This document shows positions 50,811 through 59,480 of a DNA stretch of 64,000 nt, in pieces. Under the pieces are notes generated by a model that saw only the letters and a list, made by a program, of their open reading frames with translations, did no database searches and was not told the origin of the DNA. How positions within the stretch are numbered: position 1 is the stretch's first letter; every line of letters starts with the position of its first letter. The translations under genes were made by a program, and so were the position numbers. Source of the stretch: Streptomyces purpureus (GTDB lineage: Bacteria > Actinomycetota > Actinomycetes > Streptomycetales > Streptomycetaceae); assembly GCF_014648195.1 (NCBI RefSeq), contig NZ_BMQQ01000002.1, positions 62,001 to 126,000 on the forward strand. The letters run 5' to 3'.

Positions 50811-51511
50811 CGACCACCCAGGCAACCGCCACCGAGCTGAAGGCCCTCGCCGAGCAGGCCGGCCGCGAGCTGGAGGACGCCTCGCCGCTGGAGATCCTGA
50901 AGTGGGCGGCCGACACCTTCGGCAAGCGCTTCTGCGTCACCTCCTCCATGGAGGACGCGGTCGTGGCCCACCTCGCCTCCCGTGCGATGCCCGGCGTGGA
51001 CGTCGTCTTCCTCGACACCGGCTACCACTTCCCCGAGACGATCGGCACCCGGGACGCGGTCGACGCGGTGATGGACGTCAACGTCATCACGCTGACCCCG
51101 CGGCAGACCGTGGCCGAGCAGGACGCCGCGTACGGGCCGAAGCTGCACGACCGCGACCCGGACCTGTGCTGCGCGCTGCGCAAGGTCAAGCCGCTGGAGC
51201 AGGGCCTGACCGCGTACACCGCGTGGGCGACCGGCCTGCGCCGCGACGAGTCCCCGACCCGGGCCAACACCCCGGTCGTCGGCTGGGACGAGAAGCGGCA
51301 GAAGGTGAAGATCTCCCCCATCGCGCGCTGGACGCAGGACGACGTCGACGCCTACGTGGCCGAGCACGGGGTGCTCACCAACCCGCTCCTCATGGACGGT
51401 TACGCCTCCGTGGGCTGCGCGCCCTGCACCCGCCAGGTGCTGGAGGGCGAGGACGCGCGGGCCGGCCGCTGGGCGGGCCGGGCCAAGACGGAATGCGGGC
51501 TGCACGGATGA
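50807..51511 (+). CDS. cysH: adenylyl-sulfate reductase (APS reductase, 4Fe-4S type)
   Basis: 234 residues. The PP-loop fold has FGKRFCVTSSMEDAVVAHLAS and DTGYHFPET. Paired Cys CCALRKVKPL and CAPCTRQV form the 4Fe-4S site of APS-type enzymes, and the C-terminal RAKTECGLHG carries the catalytic Cys. It reduces APS (or PAPS) to sulfite with thioredoxin-like electrons. The start overlaps the zinc-ribbon stop, and the stop overlaps cysC, all by ATGA. Confidence 0.94.
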   Translation: MTTTQATATELKALAEQAGRELEDASPLEILKWAADTFGKRFCVTSSMEDAVVAHLASRAMPGVDVVFLDTGYHFPETIGTRDAVDAVMDVNVITLTPRQTVAEQDAAYGPKLHDRDPDLCCALRKVKPLEQGLTAYTAWATGLRRDESPTRANTPVVGWDEKRQKVKISPIARWTQDDVDAYVAEHGVLTNPLLMDGYASVGCAPCTRQVLEGEDARAGRWAGRAKTECGLHG

Positions 51512-52074
51512 CAGACACCCAGGAATCTCAGGAGACGCATGTGACCGGCGCCACCATCTGGCTCACCGGACTGCCGAGCGCCGGCAAGACGACCATCGCC
51601 TACGAACTGGCGGGGCGGCTGAGCGGCGACGGGCACAAGGTCGAGATCCTCGACGGCGACGAGATCCGCGAGTTCCTCTCGGCGGGGCTCGGCTTCAGCC
51701 GTGAGGACCGGCACACCAACGTGCAGCGGATCGGCTTCGTCTCCGAGCTGCTCGCGTCGAACGGCGTGAAGGTGCTCGTGCCGGTGATCGCGCCGTACGA
51801 GGACAGCCGCGAGGCGGTGCGCGAGCGCCACCGGAAGCAGGGCACCCCGTACGTCGAGGTGCATGTGGCCACGCCGGTGGACGTCTGCTCCGTACGCGAT
51901 GTGAAGGGGCTGTACGCCAAGCAGGCGGCGGGCGAGATCTCCGGTCTGACCGGGGTCGACGACCCGTACGAGGAGCCGAAGAACCCGGATCTGCGGATCG
52001 AGTCCCAGAACCAGACCGTGCAGGAGTCGGCGGCGGCGCTGCACGCGCTGCTCAAGGAGAGGGGCCTCTCATGA
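51508..52074 (+). CDS. cysC: adenylyl-sulfate kinase
   Basis: 188 residues; phosphorylates APS to PAPS. The P-loop is GLPSAGKTT (21-29, slightly unlike the usual GLSGAGKS). EILDGDEIREFLSAGLGFSREDRHTNVQRIGFV and GLYAKQAAGEISGLTGVDDPYEEP follow. In a bacterium with an APS reductase, PAPS may serve sulfotransferases and not sulfite formation. Overlaps cysH and cysD by ATGA. Confidence 0.95.
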   Translation: MTDTQESQETHVTGATIWLTGLPSAGKTTIAYELAGRLSGDGHKVEILDGDEIREFLSAGLGFSREDRHTNVQRIGFVSELLASNGVKVLVPVIAPYEDSREAVRERHRKQGTPYVEVHVATPVDVCSVRDVKGLYAKQAAGEISGLTGVDDPYEEPKNPDLRIESQNQTVQESAAALHALLKERGLS

Positions 52075-53006
52075 CCACGGCCGTTACCGTGCACGAGGCG
52101 ACGGACAGCCCGTTCGCGCTGACCCACCTGGACTCCCTGGAGTCCGAGGCGGTGCACATCTTCCGCGAGGTCGCGGGCGAGTTCGAGCGGCCGGTGATCC
52201 TCTTCTCCGGCGGCAAGGACTCCATCGTCATGCTGCATCTCGCACTCAAGGCGTTCGCGCCGGCCGCGATCCCCTTCACGCTGCTGCACGTCGACACCGG
52301 GCACAACTTCCCCGAGGTCATCGAGTACCGGGACCGCACGGTCGAGAAGTACGGCCTGCGGCTGCATGTCGCCTCGGTGCAGGAGTACATCGACGCGGGC
52401 AAGCTGCGGGAGCGCCCCGACGGTACGCGCAACCCGCTGCAGACCGTGCCGCTGACCGAGGCGATCCAGGAGCACCGCTTCGACGCCGTCTTCGGTGGCG
52501 GCCGGCGGGACGAGGAGAAGGCCCGGGCGAAGGAGCGGGTGTTCTCGCTGCGGGACGAGTTCTCGCAGTGGGATCCGCGGCGGCAGCGGCCGGAGCTGTG
52601 GCAGCTCTACAACGGCCGTCACGCGCCCGGTGAGCATGTGCGGGTCTTCCCGCTGTCCAACTGGACCGAGCTGGACGTGTGGCAGTACATCGCCCGTGAG
52701 GGCATCGAGCTGCCGGAGATCTACTTCGCGCACGAGCGTGAGGTGTTCGCCCGTAACGGCATGTGGCTGACGGCCGGCGAGTGGGGCGGTCCGAAGGAGA
52801 ACGAGCCGGTGCGGACCCGGCTGATCCGCTACCGCACCGTCGGCGACATGTCCTGCACCGGCGCCGTCGACTCCGACGCCACCACGCTCGACCAGGTCAT
52901 CACCGAGATCGCGGCGTCCCGGCTCACCGAGCGGGGCGCCACCCGCGCCGACGACAAGATGTCCGAGGCCGCGATGGAAGACCGCAAGCGCGAAGGGTAC
53001 TTCTAA
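52071..53006 (+). CDS. cysD: sulfate adenylyltransferase subunit 2
   Basis: 311 residues. The PP-loop ATP-pyrophosphatase motif is ILFSGGKDSIVMLHLALKAF; VDTGHNFPEVIEYRD, GGRRDEEKARAKERVFSLRD and SNWTELDVWQYIAREGIELP are typical CysD. With CysN it makes APS from ATP and sulfate, driven by GTP hydrolysis. Its TAA shares one base with the cysN ATG (TAATG). Confidence 0.96.
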   Translation: MTTAVTVHEATDSPFALTHLDSLESEAVHIFREVAGEFERPVILFSGGKDSIVMLHLALKAFAPAAIPFTLLHVDTGHNFPEVIEYRDRTVEKYGLRLHVASVQEYIDAGKLRERPDGTRNPLQTVPLTEAIQEHRFDAVFGGGRRDEEKARAKERVFSLRDEFSQWDPRRQRPELWQLYNGRHAPGEHVRVFPLSNWTELDVWQYIAREGIELPEIYFAHEREVFARNGMWLTAGEWGGPKENEPVRTRLIRYRTVGDMSCTGAVDSDATTLDQVITEIAASRLTERGATRADDKMSEAAMEDRKREGYF

Positions 53007-54355
53007 TGAGCAGCACCAGCACCGAGCAGCTGTCCGAGCAGCTCGCGGCCACCACCCTGCTGCGTTTCGCCACCGCGGGCTCCGTCGACGACGGCAAGTC
53101 GACGCTGGTGGGCCGGCTGCTGCACGACTCCAAGTCGGTCCTCACCGACCAGCTGGAGGCCGTGGAGCACGCCTCGCGCTCCCGTGGCCAGGAGGCGCCG
53201 GACCTGGCGCTGCTCACCGACGGTCTGCGGGCCGAGCGGGAGCAGGGCATCACGATCGACGTGGCCTACCGCTACTTCGCCACGCCGCGCCGCCGGTTCA
53301 TCCTTGCGGACACGCCGGGGCATGTGCAGTACACCCGGAACATGGTCACGGGCGCCTCCACCGCCGAGCTTGCCGTGGTTCTGGTCGACGCCCGCAACGG
53401 CGTCGTCGAGCAGACCCGTCGGCATGCCGCGGTGGCCGCGCTGCTGCGCGTCCCGCATGTGGTCCTCGCGGTGAACAAGATGGACCTCGTCGACTACGCG
53501 GAGCCCGTCTTCGCGGCGATCGCCGAGGAGTTCACCAGGTACGCCTCCGAGCTGGGCGTCCCGGAGATCACCGCGATTCCGATCTCCGCGCTCGCCGGTG
53601 ACAATGTGGTCGAGCCGTCCGCGCACATGGACTGGTACGGCGGCCCGACGGTCCTGGAGCACCTGGAGACCGTGCCGGTCAGCCACGATCTGACGGCCTG
53701 CCACGCGCGTTTCCCGGTGCAGTACGTGATCCGTCCGCAGACCGCCGAGCACCCCGACTACCGCGGGTACGCGGGCCAGATCGCGGCCGGCGCGTTCCGG
53801 GTCGGCGAAAAGGTGTCCGTGCTGCCCTCGGGGCGTACGACCACGATCACCGCCATCGACGCGCTCGGCGAGTCCGTGGACATCGCCTGGGCCCCGCAGT
53901 CGGTGACGATCCGGCTCGCCGACGACATCGACATCTCGCGCGGTGACCTGCTCGCCCCGGCCGCCGACGCCCCGGCGACCACGCAGGACGTCGAGGCGAC
54001 GGTCTGCCATGTGGCCGACCAGCCGCTCACCGTGGGCCAGCGGGTGCTGCTCAAGCACACCACCCGTACGGTCAAGGCGATCGTCAAGGAGATCCCGTCC
54101 CGGCTCACGCTGGACGACCTCTCCCAGCACCCGGCGCCCGGGCAGCTCGTCGCCAACGACATCGGCCGGGTGAAGGTGCGTACGGCCGAGCCGCTGGCGC
54201 TGGACGCGTACGCGGACTCCCGCCGCACCGGCTCGTTCCTGCTGATCGACCCCGCCGACGGGACCACCCTCGCGGCCGGTATGGCCGGCGACTCCTTCGC
54301 CACCGCCAAGGCCGTGGCCGAGGCCGCCGCCGACGACGACGGCTGGGACTTCTGA
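53006..54355 (+). CDS. cysN: sulfate adenylyltransferase subunit 1 (GTPase)
   Basis: 449 residues from ATG 53006. EF-Tu-like GTPase with G1 SVDDGKSTLVG, the switch region EREQGITIDVAYRYF, G3 DTPGHVQYTRNM and G4 NKMD, then beta-barrel domains ending AMAGD-like GMAGDSFATAKAVAEAA. No CysC fusion, since cysC is separate. It drives the CysD reaction. Confidence 0.96.
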   Translation: MSSTSTEQLSEQLAATTLLRFATAGSVDDGKSTLVGRLLHDSKSVLTDQLEAVEHASRSRGQEAPDLALLTDGLRAEREQGITIDVAYRYFATPRRRFILADTPGHVQYTRNMVTGASTAELAVVLVDARNGVVEQTRRHAAVAALLRVPHVVLAVNKMDLVDYAEPVFAAIAEEFTRYASELGVPEITAIPISALAGDNVVEPSAHMDWYGGPTVLEHLETVPVSHDLTACHARFPVQYVIRPQTAEHPDYRGYAGQIAAGAFRVGEKVSVLPSGRTTTITAIDALGESVDIAWAPQSVTIRLADDIDISRGDLLAPAADAPATTQDVEATVCHVADQPLTVGQRVLLKHTTRTVKAIVKEIPSRLTLDDLSQHPAPGQLVANDIGRVKVRTAEPLALDAYADSRRTGSFLLIDPADGTTLAAGMAGDSFATAKAVAEAAADDDGWDF

Positions 54356-54456
54356 TGAGACTCGACGTCTACGGAACCTTCGCGAAGGAGGGCGGCCGCG
54401 TCGGCAGCGGCGCGCTCGGCGCGGGCACGGGAGGTGTCGCGCGATGTGCCCGATGA
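54355..54456 (+). CDS. possible 33-residue ORF coupled to cysN
   Basis: An ATG overlapping the cysN stop (TGATG at 54353-54357) opens 33 codons (MRLDVYGTFAKEGGRVGS...) to a TGA at 54454-54456. It is Gly/Ala/Arg-rich without a domain. It may be translated by coupling, but could be incidental; 97 bases then separate it from the binding-protein start. Confidence 0.3.
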   Translation: MRLDVYGTFAKEGGRVGSGALGAGTGGVARCAR

Positions 54457-54553
54457 CCTCCGCGCACCCGATGTGCGCCCGCATCGCGCTCCACCCGCTC
54501 CACGCACGACACAGACGAAGACTCACGCAACCCTGACCGAGGAGACGACCTCC

Positions 54554-55660
54554 GTGCCCGCCACCCGTACCACCCTGCGCCGCTCCCTCGCCGCCGCCGC
54601 GGCGATGCCGCTGCTGATCGGCGCACTCGCCTCCTGCGGCTACGGCTCGCAGGCCAAGAAGGACGAGAAGAAGGTGGTGGCCGAGGGCCCGCAGCTCTCC
54701 GCCCCGCAGGTGCGGCTCGGATACTTCCCCAACCTGACGCATGCCACGGCCCTGGTCGGTGACCAGGAGGGCTTCTTCCAGAAGGAGCTGGGGGGTACGG
54801 AGCTGAAGGTGTCGGCCTTCAACGCCGGCCCGTCCGCGATCGAGGCGCTCAACGCCGGCTCGATCGACATCGGTTTCATCGGCCCCTCCCCTGCCATCAA
54901 CGGCTACTCCAAGTCCAAGGGCCAGAACCTGCGGATCGTCGGCGGTTCCGCCTCCGGCGGGGTGAAGCTGGTTGTCGACCCGGCGAAGATCAAGACGGTG
55001 GACGATCTCAAGGGCAGGAAGATCGCCACTCCGCAGCTCGGCAACACCCAGGACGTGGCGTTCCTCCACTGGATCGCCGAGAAGGGCTGGAAGGTCGACG
55101 CCCAGAGCGGCAAGGGCGACGTCTCCGTGGTCCGTACGGACAACAAGATCGCCCCGGACGCCTACAAGTCGGGCTCCATCGACGGCGCCTGGGTGCCGGA
55201 GCCGACCGCGTCGAAGCTGGTCAGCGAGGGTGCGAAGGTGCTGCTCGACGAGACGTCGCTGTGGCCCGGCGAGAAGTTCGTGATCACGAACATCATCGTG
55301 TCGCAGACGTTCCTCAAGGAGCACCCGGACGTGGTGGAGGCGGTGCTCCGCGGTTCGGTGAAGACGAACGCGTGGATCAACGCCAACCCGGCCAAGGCGA
55401 AGGAGTCGGCGAACGCCAGGCTGAAGGCGCTCTCCGGCAAGCCGCTCCCCACGGAGGTCATCGACCCGGCGTGGCCGTCGATCCGGTTCACCGACGACCC
55501 GCTGGCCGCGACGCTCCAGGCGCAGGCGGACCACGCGGTGGGCACCGGACTGCTGAAAAAGCCCGACCTGGCCGGCATCTACGACCTGCGGCCTCTCAAC
55601 AAGGTCCTGAAGGCCGCGGGCAAGCCCGAGGTCGCCGACGCCGGTCTCGGCGCCGAGTAA
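54554..55660 (+). CDS. sulfonate/sulfate-ester ABC transporter substrate-binding lipoprotein
   Basis: 368 residues from GTG 54554 (GGAGA upstream). Lipobox LASC at 25-28 (Cys28). NMT1/SsuA-type periplasmic fold: RLGYFPNLTHATALVGDQEGFFQKELGG, AFNAGPSAIEALNAGSIDIGFIGPSPAING, KIATPQLGNTQDVAFLHWIAEKG. Its place in the cys operon and the SsuA-like sequence argue for aliphatic sulfonates. A different sulfur compound or taurine is possible. Confidence 0.88.
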   Translation: MPATRTTLRRSLAAAAAMPLLIGALASCGYGSQAKKDEKKVVAEGPQLSAPQVRLGYFPNLTHATALVGDQEGFFQKELGGTELKVSAFNAGPSAIEALNAGSIDIGFIGPSPAINGYSKSKGQNLRIVGGSASGGVKLVVDPAKIKTVDDLKGRKIATPQLGNTQDVAFLHWIAEKGWKVDAQSGKGDVSVVRTDNKIAPDAYKSGSIDGAWVPEPTASKLVSEGAKVLLDETSLWPGEKFVITNIIVSQTFLKEHPDVVEAVLRGSVKTNAWINANPAKAKESANARLKALSGKPLPTEVIDPAWPSIRFTDDPLAATLQAQADHAVGTGLLKKPDLAGIYDLRPLNKVLKAAGKPEVADAGLGAE

Positions 55661-55696
55661 CCGCGTACCCAGCCCAGTTCCCAGGAGGTGACGACC

Positions 55697-56485
55697 ATGG
55701 CCACGACACTCGCCAAGGCCGAGGACCGGATCGCGGTGACTCATGCGGCCCGTATCGAGCATGTCTCGAAGTCGTTCGGCGGACCCGCCGGGCGGCAGCT
55801 CGTGCTCGACGACATCTCGCTCGATGTCGCCCCGGGCGAGTTCGTCACCCTCCTGGGGGCTTCCGGGTGCGGGAAGTCCACCCTGCTCAATCTGGTCGCC
55901 GGGCTCGACCGGCCGTCCGCGGGGTCCATCGAGACCCCGGGTGGCCGGCCGGCCCTGATGTTCCAGGAGCACGCCCTCTTCCCGTGGCTGACCGCGGGCA
56001 AGAACATCGAACTCGCGCTGCGGCTGCGCGGCGTACCGAAGGCGGAGCGGCGGCCGGAGGCGGAGCGGCTCCTGGAGCTGGTGCGCCTGGGCGGTTCGTA
56101 CCGCAAGCGGGTGCACGAGCTGTCCGGCGGTATGCGCCAGCGGGTGGCGCTGGCCCGGGCGCTCGCCCAGGACAGCGATCTGCTGCTGATGGACGAGCCG
56201 TTCGCGGCGCTGGACGCCATCACCCGCGATGTGCTGCACGACGAGCTGACCCGTATCTGGCGGGAGACGAGGCTGTCGGTGCTGTTCGTCACCCACAACG
56301 TGCGTGAGGCCGTACGACTGGCCGAGCGTGTGGTGCTGCTGTCGTCCCGGCCGGGGCGGATCGCCCGTGAGTGGACGATCGACATCCCGCAGCCGCGCCG
56401 TATCGAGGACGCCGCCGTGGCGGAACTGTCCGTCGAGATCACCGAAGAACTGCGTGGGGAGATCCGCCGTCATGGCCAGCACTGA
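55697..56485 (+). CDS. ABC transporter ATP-binding protein (sulfonate-type)
   Basis: 262 residues from ATG 55697, directly after AGGAGGTG; an upstream GTG (55688) is less well placed. Walker A LLGASGCGKSTLLNLVAGL, Q loop MFQEHALFPWLT, signature LSGGMRQRVALARALAQ, Walker B LLLMDEPFAALD, and H loop FVTHNVREAVRL. SsuB/TauB-like. The permease ATG lies 14 bases before its stop. Confidence 0.94.
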   Translation: MATTLAKAEDRIAVTHAARIEHVSKSFGGPAGRQLVLDDISLDVAPGEFVTLLGASGCGKSTLLNLVAGLDRPSAGSIETPGGRPALMFQEHALFPWLTAGKNIELALRLRGVPKAERRPEAERLLELVRLGGSYRKRVHELSGGMRQRVALARALAQDSDLLLMDEPFAALDAITRDVLHDELTRIWRETRLSVLFVTHNVREAVRLAERVVLLSSRPGRIAREWTIDIPQPRRIEDAAVAELSVEITEELRGEIRRHGQH

Positions 56486-57362
56486 GACGACCGTCAAGGC
56501 GGATACGAACGACCTGGCGGGCCTTGAGGCGGGTCTGGACGCGCTGGACGCCGTGCAGGTGCGCCGCACTCCGGTGCGTGAGGTCCTGCTGAAGAAGGTA
56601 CTTCCGCCGCTGCTGGCCGTCGCGCTGGTGCTGGTGGTGTGGCAGCTGCTGGTGACGGCGAAGGTCACCGACGAGTTCAAGCTGCCGCCGCCGGCCGCGG
56701 TGTGGGACAGCCTGTCCACGATGTGGCTGGAGGGCACGCTCTTCGACGTCCTGTGGACCAGTGTCTCGCGGGCGCTGCTCGGCTTCCTGATGGCGCTGGC
56801 CATCGGTACGCCGCTGGGTCTGCTGGTCGCCCGGGTGAAGTTCGTCCGGGCGGCGCTCGGTCCGATCCTGTCGGGTCTCCAGTCGCTGCCGTCGGTGGCA
56901 TGGGTGGCGCCGGCGGTGCTGTGGATCGGTCTGAACGACTCGATGATGTACGCGGTGATCCTGCTCGGCGCGGTGCCCTCGATCGCCAACGGTCTGGTGG
57001 CCGGTGTCGACCAGGTCCCGCCGCTGTTCCTGCGGGCGGGCCGGACGCTCGGCGCGAGCGGCCTCAAGGGCGCCTGGCACATCGTGATGCCGGCCGCGCT
57101 GCCGGGCTACCTCGCGGGCCTGAAGCAGGGCTGGGCGTTCTCGTGGCGCTCCCTGATGGCCGCCGAGATCATCGCGTCCTCGCCGGAACTGGGCCTTGGC
57201 CTCGGCCAGTTGCTGGAGAACGGCCGCAACAACATCGACATGCCGGGGATCTTCCTCGCCATCATCCTGATCCTGATCGTCGGTATCGCCATCGACCTGC
57301 TGATCTTCAGCCCGCTGGAGCGTGCGGTGCTGCGCGGCCGCGGTCTGCTGGTGAAGAGCTGA
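56472..57362 (+). CDS. ABC transporter permease (sulfonate-type)
   Basis: 296 residues with about six membrane helices (PLLAVALVLVVWQLLVTA; LLGFLMALAIGTPLGLLVARV; PSVAWVAPAVLWIGLNDSMMYAVILLGAVPSIANGL). The EAA-like loop is AGRTLGASGLKGAWHIVMPAALPGYLAGLKQGWAFSWRSLMAAEII. Overlaps the ATPase gene by 14 bases. It completes a binding protein/ATPase/permease set. Confidence 0.93.
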   Translation: MASTETTVKADTNDLAGLEAGLDALDAVQVRRTPVREVLLKKVLPPLLAVALVLVVWQLLVTAKVTDEFKLPPPAAVWDSLSTMWLEGTLFDVLWTSVSRALLGFLMALAIGTPLGLLVARVKFVRAALGPILSGLQSLPSVAWVAPAVLWIGLNDSMMYAVILLGAVPSIANGLVAGVDQVPPLFLRAGRTLGASGLKGAWHIVMPAALPGYLAGLKQGWAFSWRSLMAAEIIASSPELGLGLGQLLENGRNNIDMPGIFLAIILILIVGIAIDLLIFSPLERAVLRGRGLLVKS

Positions 57363-57372
57363 GCTGGCCACG

Positions 57373-58107
57373 GTGAACCGCCCCGTCCTTCTCGTCGTCG
57401 CCCACGGCAGCCGCGATCCGCGGCACGCCGCGACCGTCAACGCGCTGGTGCGCCGGGCGCGGTCGCTGCGGCCGGGGCTGCGCGTGGAGACGTCCTTCCT
57501 GGACTTCAACGTGCCCTCGGTGGCGGGAGTGCTGGAGCGGCTGGCGCAGGAGGGGGTCCGGGACGTGGTGGCGCTGCCGCTGCTGCTGACCCGGGCCTTC
57601 CACGCGAAGGCCGACATCCCCGCGGTCCTGCGCCAGGCCCCGCCGTCCCTGCGGATCCGCCAGGCGCCGGTGCTCGGCCCGTCGCCCCTGCTCGTCTCGG
57701 CCCTGGAACGACGGCTGTACGAGGCCGGGCTCGCCCCCGGCGACAAGCGCTCGACCGGGGTCGTCCTGGCTTCGGCGGGCTCCACGGACCCGGAGGCGAT
57801 CGCAGTGATCGCAGATATGGCGCGGGAGCTGCGGCACACCGGTTGGTGCGCCGTGCGGCCTGCGTTCGCCTCCGCATCTCTGCCCCTGACCGAGGACGCC
57901 GTACGCGCGCTGCGCGCCGACGGCGTGCGGCGGGTGGCGGTGGCCCCGTACGTGATCGCGCCGGGCCGGCTGCCGGACCGGATCGCGGCCGGGGCCCGCG
58001 AGGCGGACGTGCTGGCCGATGTGCTGGGGCCGGCGCCCGAGCTGGCGCGGCTGCTGCTGACCCGGTACGACGAGGCGCGCGCCGAGACACGCGCGCTCGC
58101 CGCCTAG
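57373..58107 (+). CDS. sirohydrochlorin chelatase, CbiX family
   Basis: 244 residues from GTG 57373. Two CbiX repeats: VVAHGSRDPRHAATVNALVRRAR with VALPLLLTRAFHAKADIPAVL (His pair), and VVLASAGSTDPEAIAVIADMAREL with VAPYVIAPGRLPDRIAAGA. It inserts Fe (or Co) into sirohydrochlorin and, at the end of this operon, can supply siroheme to the sulfite reductase. The second half lacks some His ligands. Starts 10 bases after the permease. Confidence 0.88.
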   Translation: MNRPVLLVVAHGSRDPRHAATVNALVRRARSLRPGLRVETSFLDFNVPSVAGVLERLAQEGVRDVVALPLLLTRAFHAKADIPAVLRQAPPSLRIRQAPVLGPSPLLVSALERRLYEAGLAPGDKRSTGVVLASAGSTDPEAIAVIADMARELRHTGWCAVRPAFASASLPLTEDAVRALRADGVRRVAVAPYVIAPGRLPDRIAAGAREADVLADVLGPAPELARLLLTRYDEARAETRALAA

Positions 58108-58122
58108 GACGCCCGGGCGGGC

Positions 58123-58743
58123 TCAGCCGAAGTCGAGGCCGCCGGTGCGGGTGCGCTTCAGCTCGAAGAAGTCGGGGTGGTTGGCGAGGACCCGGAAGCT
58201 GTCGAAGATCCGGGCCGCCTCCTCCCCGCGCGGAATCTTGCGCAGGACCGGGCCGAACCAGACCGTGCCGTCCACATGGATCGTGGGCGTGCCGACGTAC
58301 GCCTCGGCCGCCGGGTCCTTTCCGGCGTCGTGGCTGCGGCGGACCTCGTCGTCGTAGGCGGGGTCGTGCGCGGCGGCGGCGAGCTCCGGCGGCAGTCCCA
58401 GCTCGGCGAGGGCTTCGGTGACGACGGCGTCGAAGTCCTCGGTCTTCTTCTCGTGGATACGGGTGCCGTACGCGGTGTAGAGGTCGCGCAGGACCTCCGG
58501 CCCGTGCTGGGCCGCGGCCGCGGCGGCGACCCGGACCGGGCCTATCGACTTGTCGACGAGGGTGCGGTACCAGTCGGGCAGTTCGTTGCCGAGGTTGTGG
58601 AAGTACAGGCTCATCACATGGAAGCGCAGCTCGATGTCGCGCTGCTGCTCGACCTCCAGCATCCAGCGTGAGGCGATCCAGGCGAAGGGGCAGGCGGGGT
58701 CGAACCAGAAGTCGACTGTTGTCTTCTTCGTCTCAGTGGTCAT
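58123..58743 (-). CDS. DsbA-family mycothiol-dependent reductase (Rv2466c-like)
   Basis: 206 residues. [25 protein letters not shown] is the thioredoxin-fold start with a single-Cys CPFA active site (Rv2466c has CPWC), then [19 protein letters not shown] and [24 protein letters not shown]. Actinobacterial homologues use mycothiol. The single Cys suggests a monothiol mechanism. Convergent with the chelatase gene (15-base gap); the stops are separated by GC-rich DNA with no clear hairpin. Confidence 0.85.
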   Translation of the reverse strand: MTTETKKTTVDFWFDPACPFAWIASRWMLEVEQQRDIELRFHVMSLYFHNLGNELPDWYRTLVDKSIGPVRVAAAAAAQHGPEVLRDLYTAYGTRIHEKKTEDFDAVVTEALAELGLPPELAAAAHDPAYDDEVRRSHDAGKDPAAEAYVGTPTIHVDGTVWFGPVLRKIPRGEEAARIFDSFRVLANHPDFFELKRTRTGGLDFG

Positions 58744-58828
58744 GGGGTGAGCCTAGCCAGCGAGGTGGCCTGGTTTCCCGGGCCAATGAAAAGACTGTCA
58801 TCTGGGCCACCTGGGTCACTTGGGCCGG

Positions 58829-59410
58829 TCAGCCGGGTGTCTCGTCGGCGGCATCGGCGGTCATCTCCACGAGCTTGGCGACGGTGTTCCAGTTACGGGT
58901 GGTGGCGACGAGGCCTTTGACCAGGGCGGGGCGGGCGAGGGCGTCGGCGAGCTTGGAGCGGCCGAGGCCGTTCGGGGCGTAGAGGTAAAGGGCGCGGTCG
59001 CCGAGGCGGAACTCCTCGGGGAGGAAGGCCTCCTGGTCGAGCGCGGCGAACCGTTCCGGCTCCACGGGTGCGGAGTAGTACGTCACATGGAGCTGCCGGC
59101 CCTCCAGCTCCGCGGCGGGGAAGGGGCAGGCGTCGGCGACGGCGCGCAGATAGGCGCCACTGCGGACCAGGCAGTCGACGCGGAAGCCGAAGCGCCGCTC
59201 GATGGCGTCCTCCAGGGCGGTGGCGAGCGCGCTCTCGTCGGCCGCGCCGGCGCCTGCGTCGGTGGTGAAGACGGCGTTGCCGCTCTGCAGATGGGTGCGG
59301 ACGTCGCGGTGTCCCAGCTCCTGGAGGACCAGGCGGAGTTCGGGCATGGGGACGCGCCGGTGCCCGCTGACGTTGATTCCGCGGAGCAGTGCGGCATAGG
59401 TGGTCGACAT
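58829..59410 (-). CDS. DUF1697 family protein
   Basis: 193 residues from ATG 59408-59410 (MSTTYAALLRGINVSGHRRVPM), with EFRLGDRALYLYAPNGLGRSKLADALARP and ATTRNWNTVAKLVEMT near the end, all family-typical. The function is unknown. TATGGT on the minus strand (59417-59422) lies 6 bases before the ATG, so transcription probably starts at or near the A of ATG (leaderless). Confidence 0.88.
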   Translation of the reverse strand: MSTTYAALLRGINVSGHRRVPMPELRLVLQELGHRDVRTHLQSGNAVFTTDAGAGAADESALATALEDAIERRFGFRVDCLVRSGAYLRAVADACPFPAAELEGRQLHVTYYSAPVEPERFAALDQEAFLPEEFRLGDRALYLYAPNGLGRSKLADALARPALVKGLVATTRNWNTVAKLVEMTADAADETPG

Positions 59411-59425
59411 GATCACACCATAGGA

Positions 59426-59462
59426 CGGCCGCCGCGCCCCGTGGGGGAGGGCGCGGCGGCCG
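59426..59462 (-). terminator. 14-bp perfect GC hairpin after the subtilisin gene
   Basis: CGGCCGCCGCGCCC (59426-59439) pairs with GGGCGCGGCGGCCG (59449-59462) around a 9-base loop. It lies 18 bases past the subtilisin stop and just ahead of the DUF1697 promoter. Confidence 0.8.
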
Positions 59463-59480
59463 CCGTTCAGGGGGTGCCCG

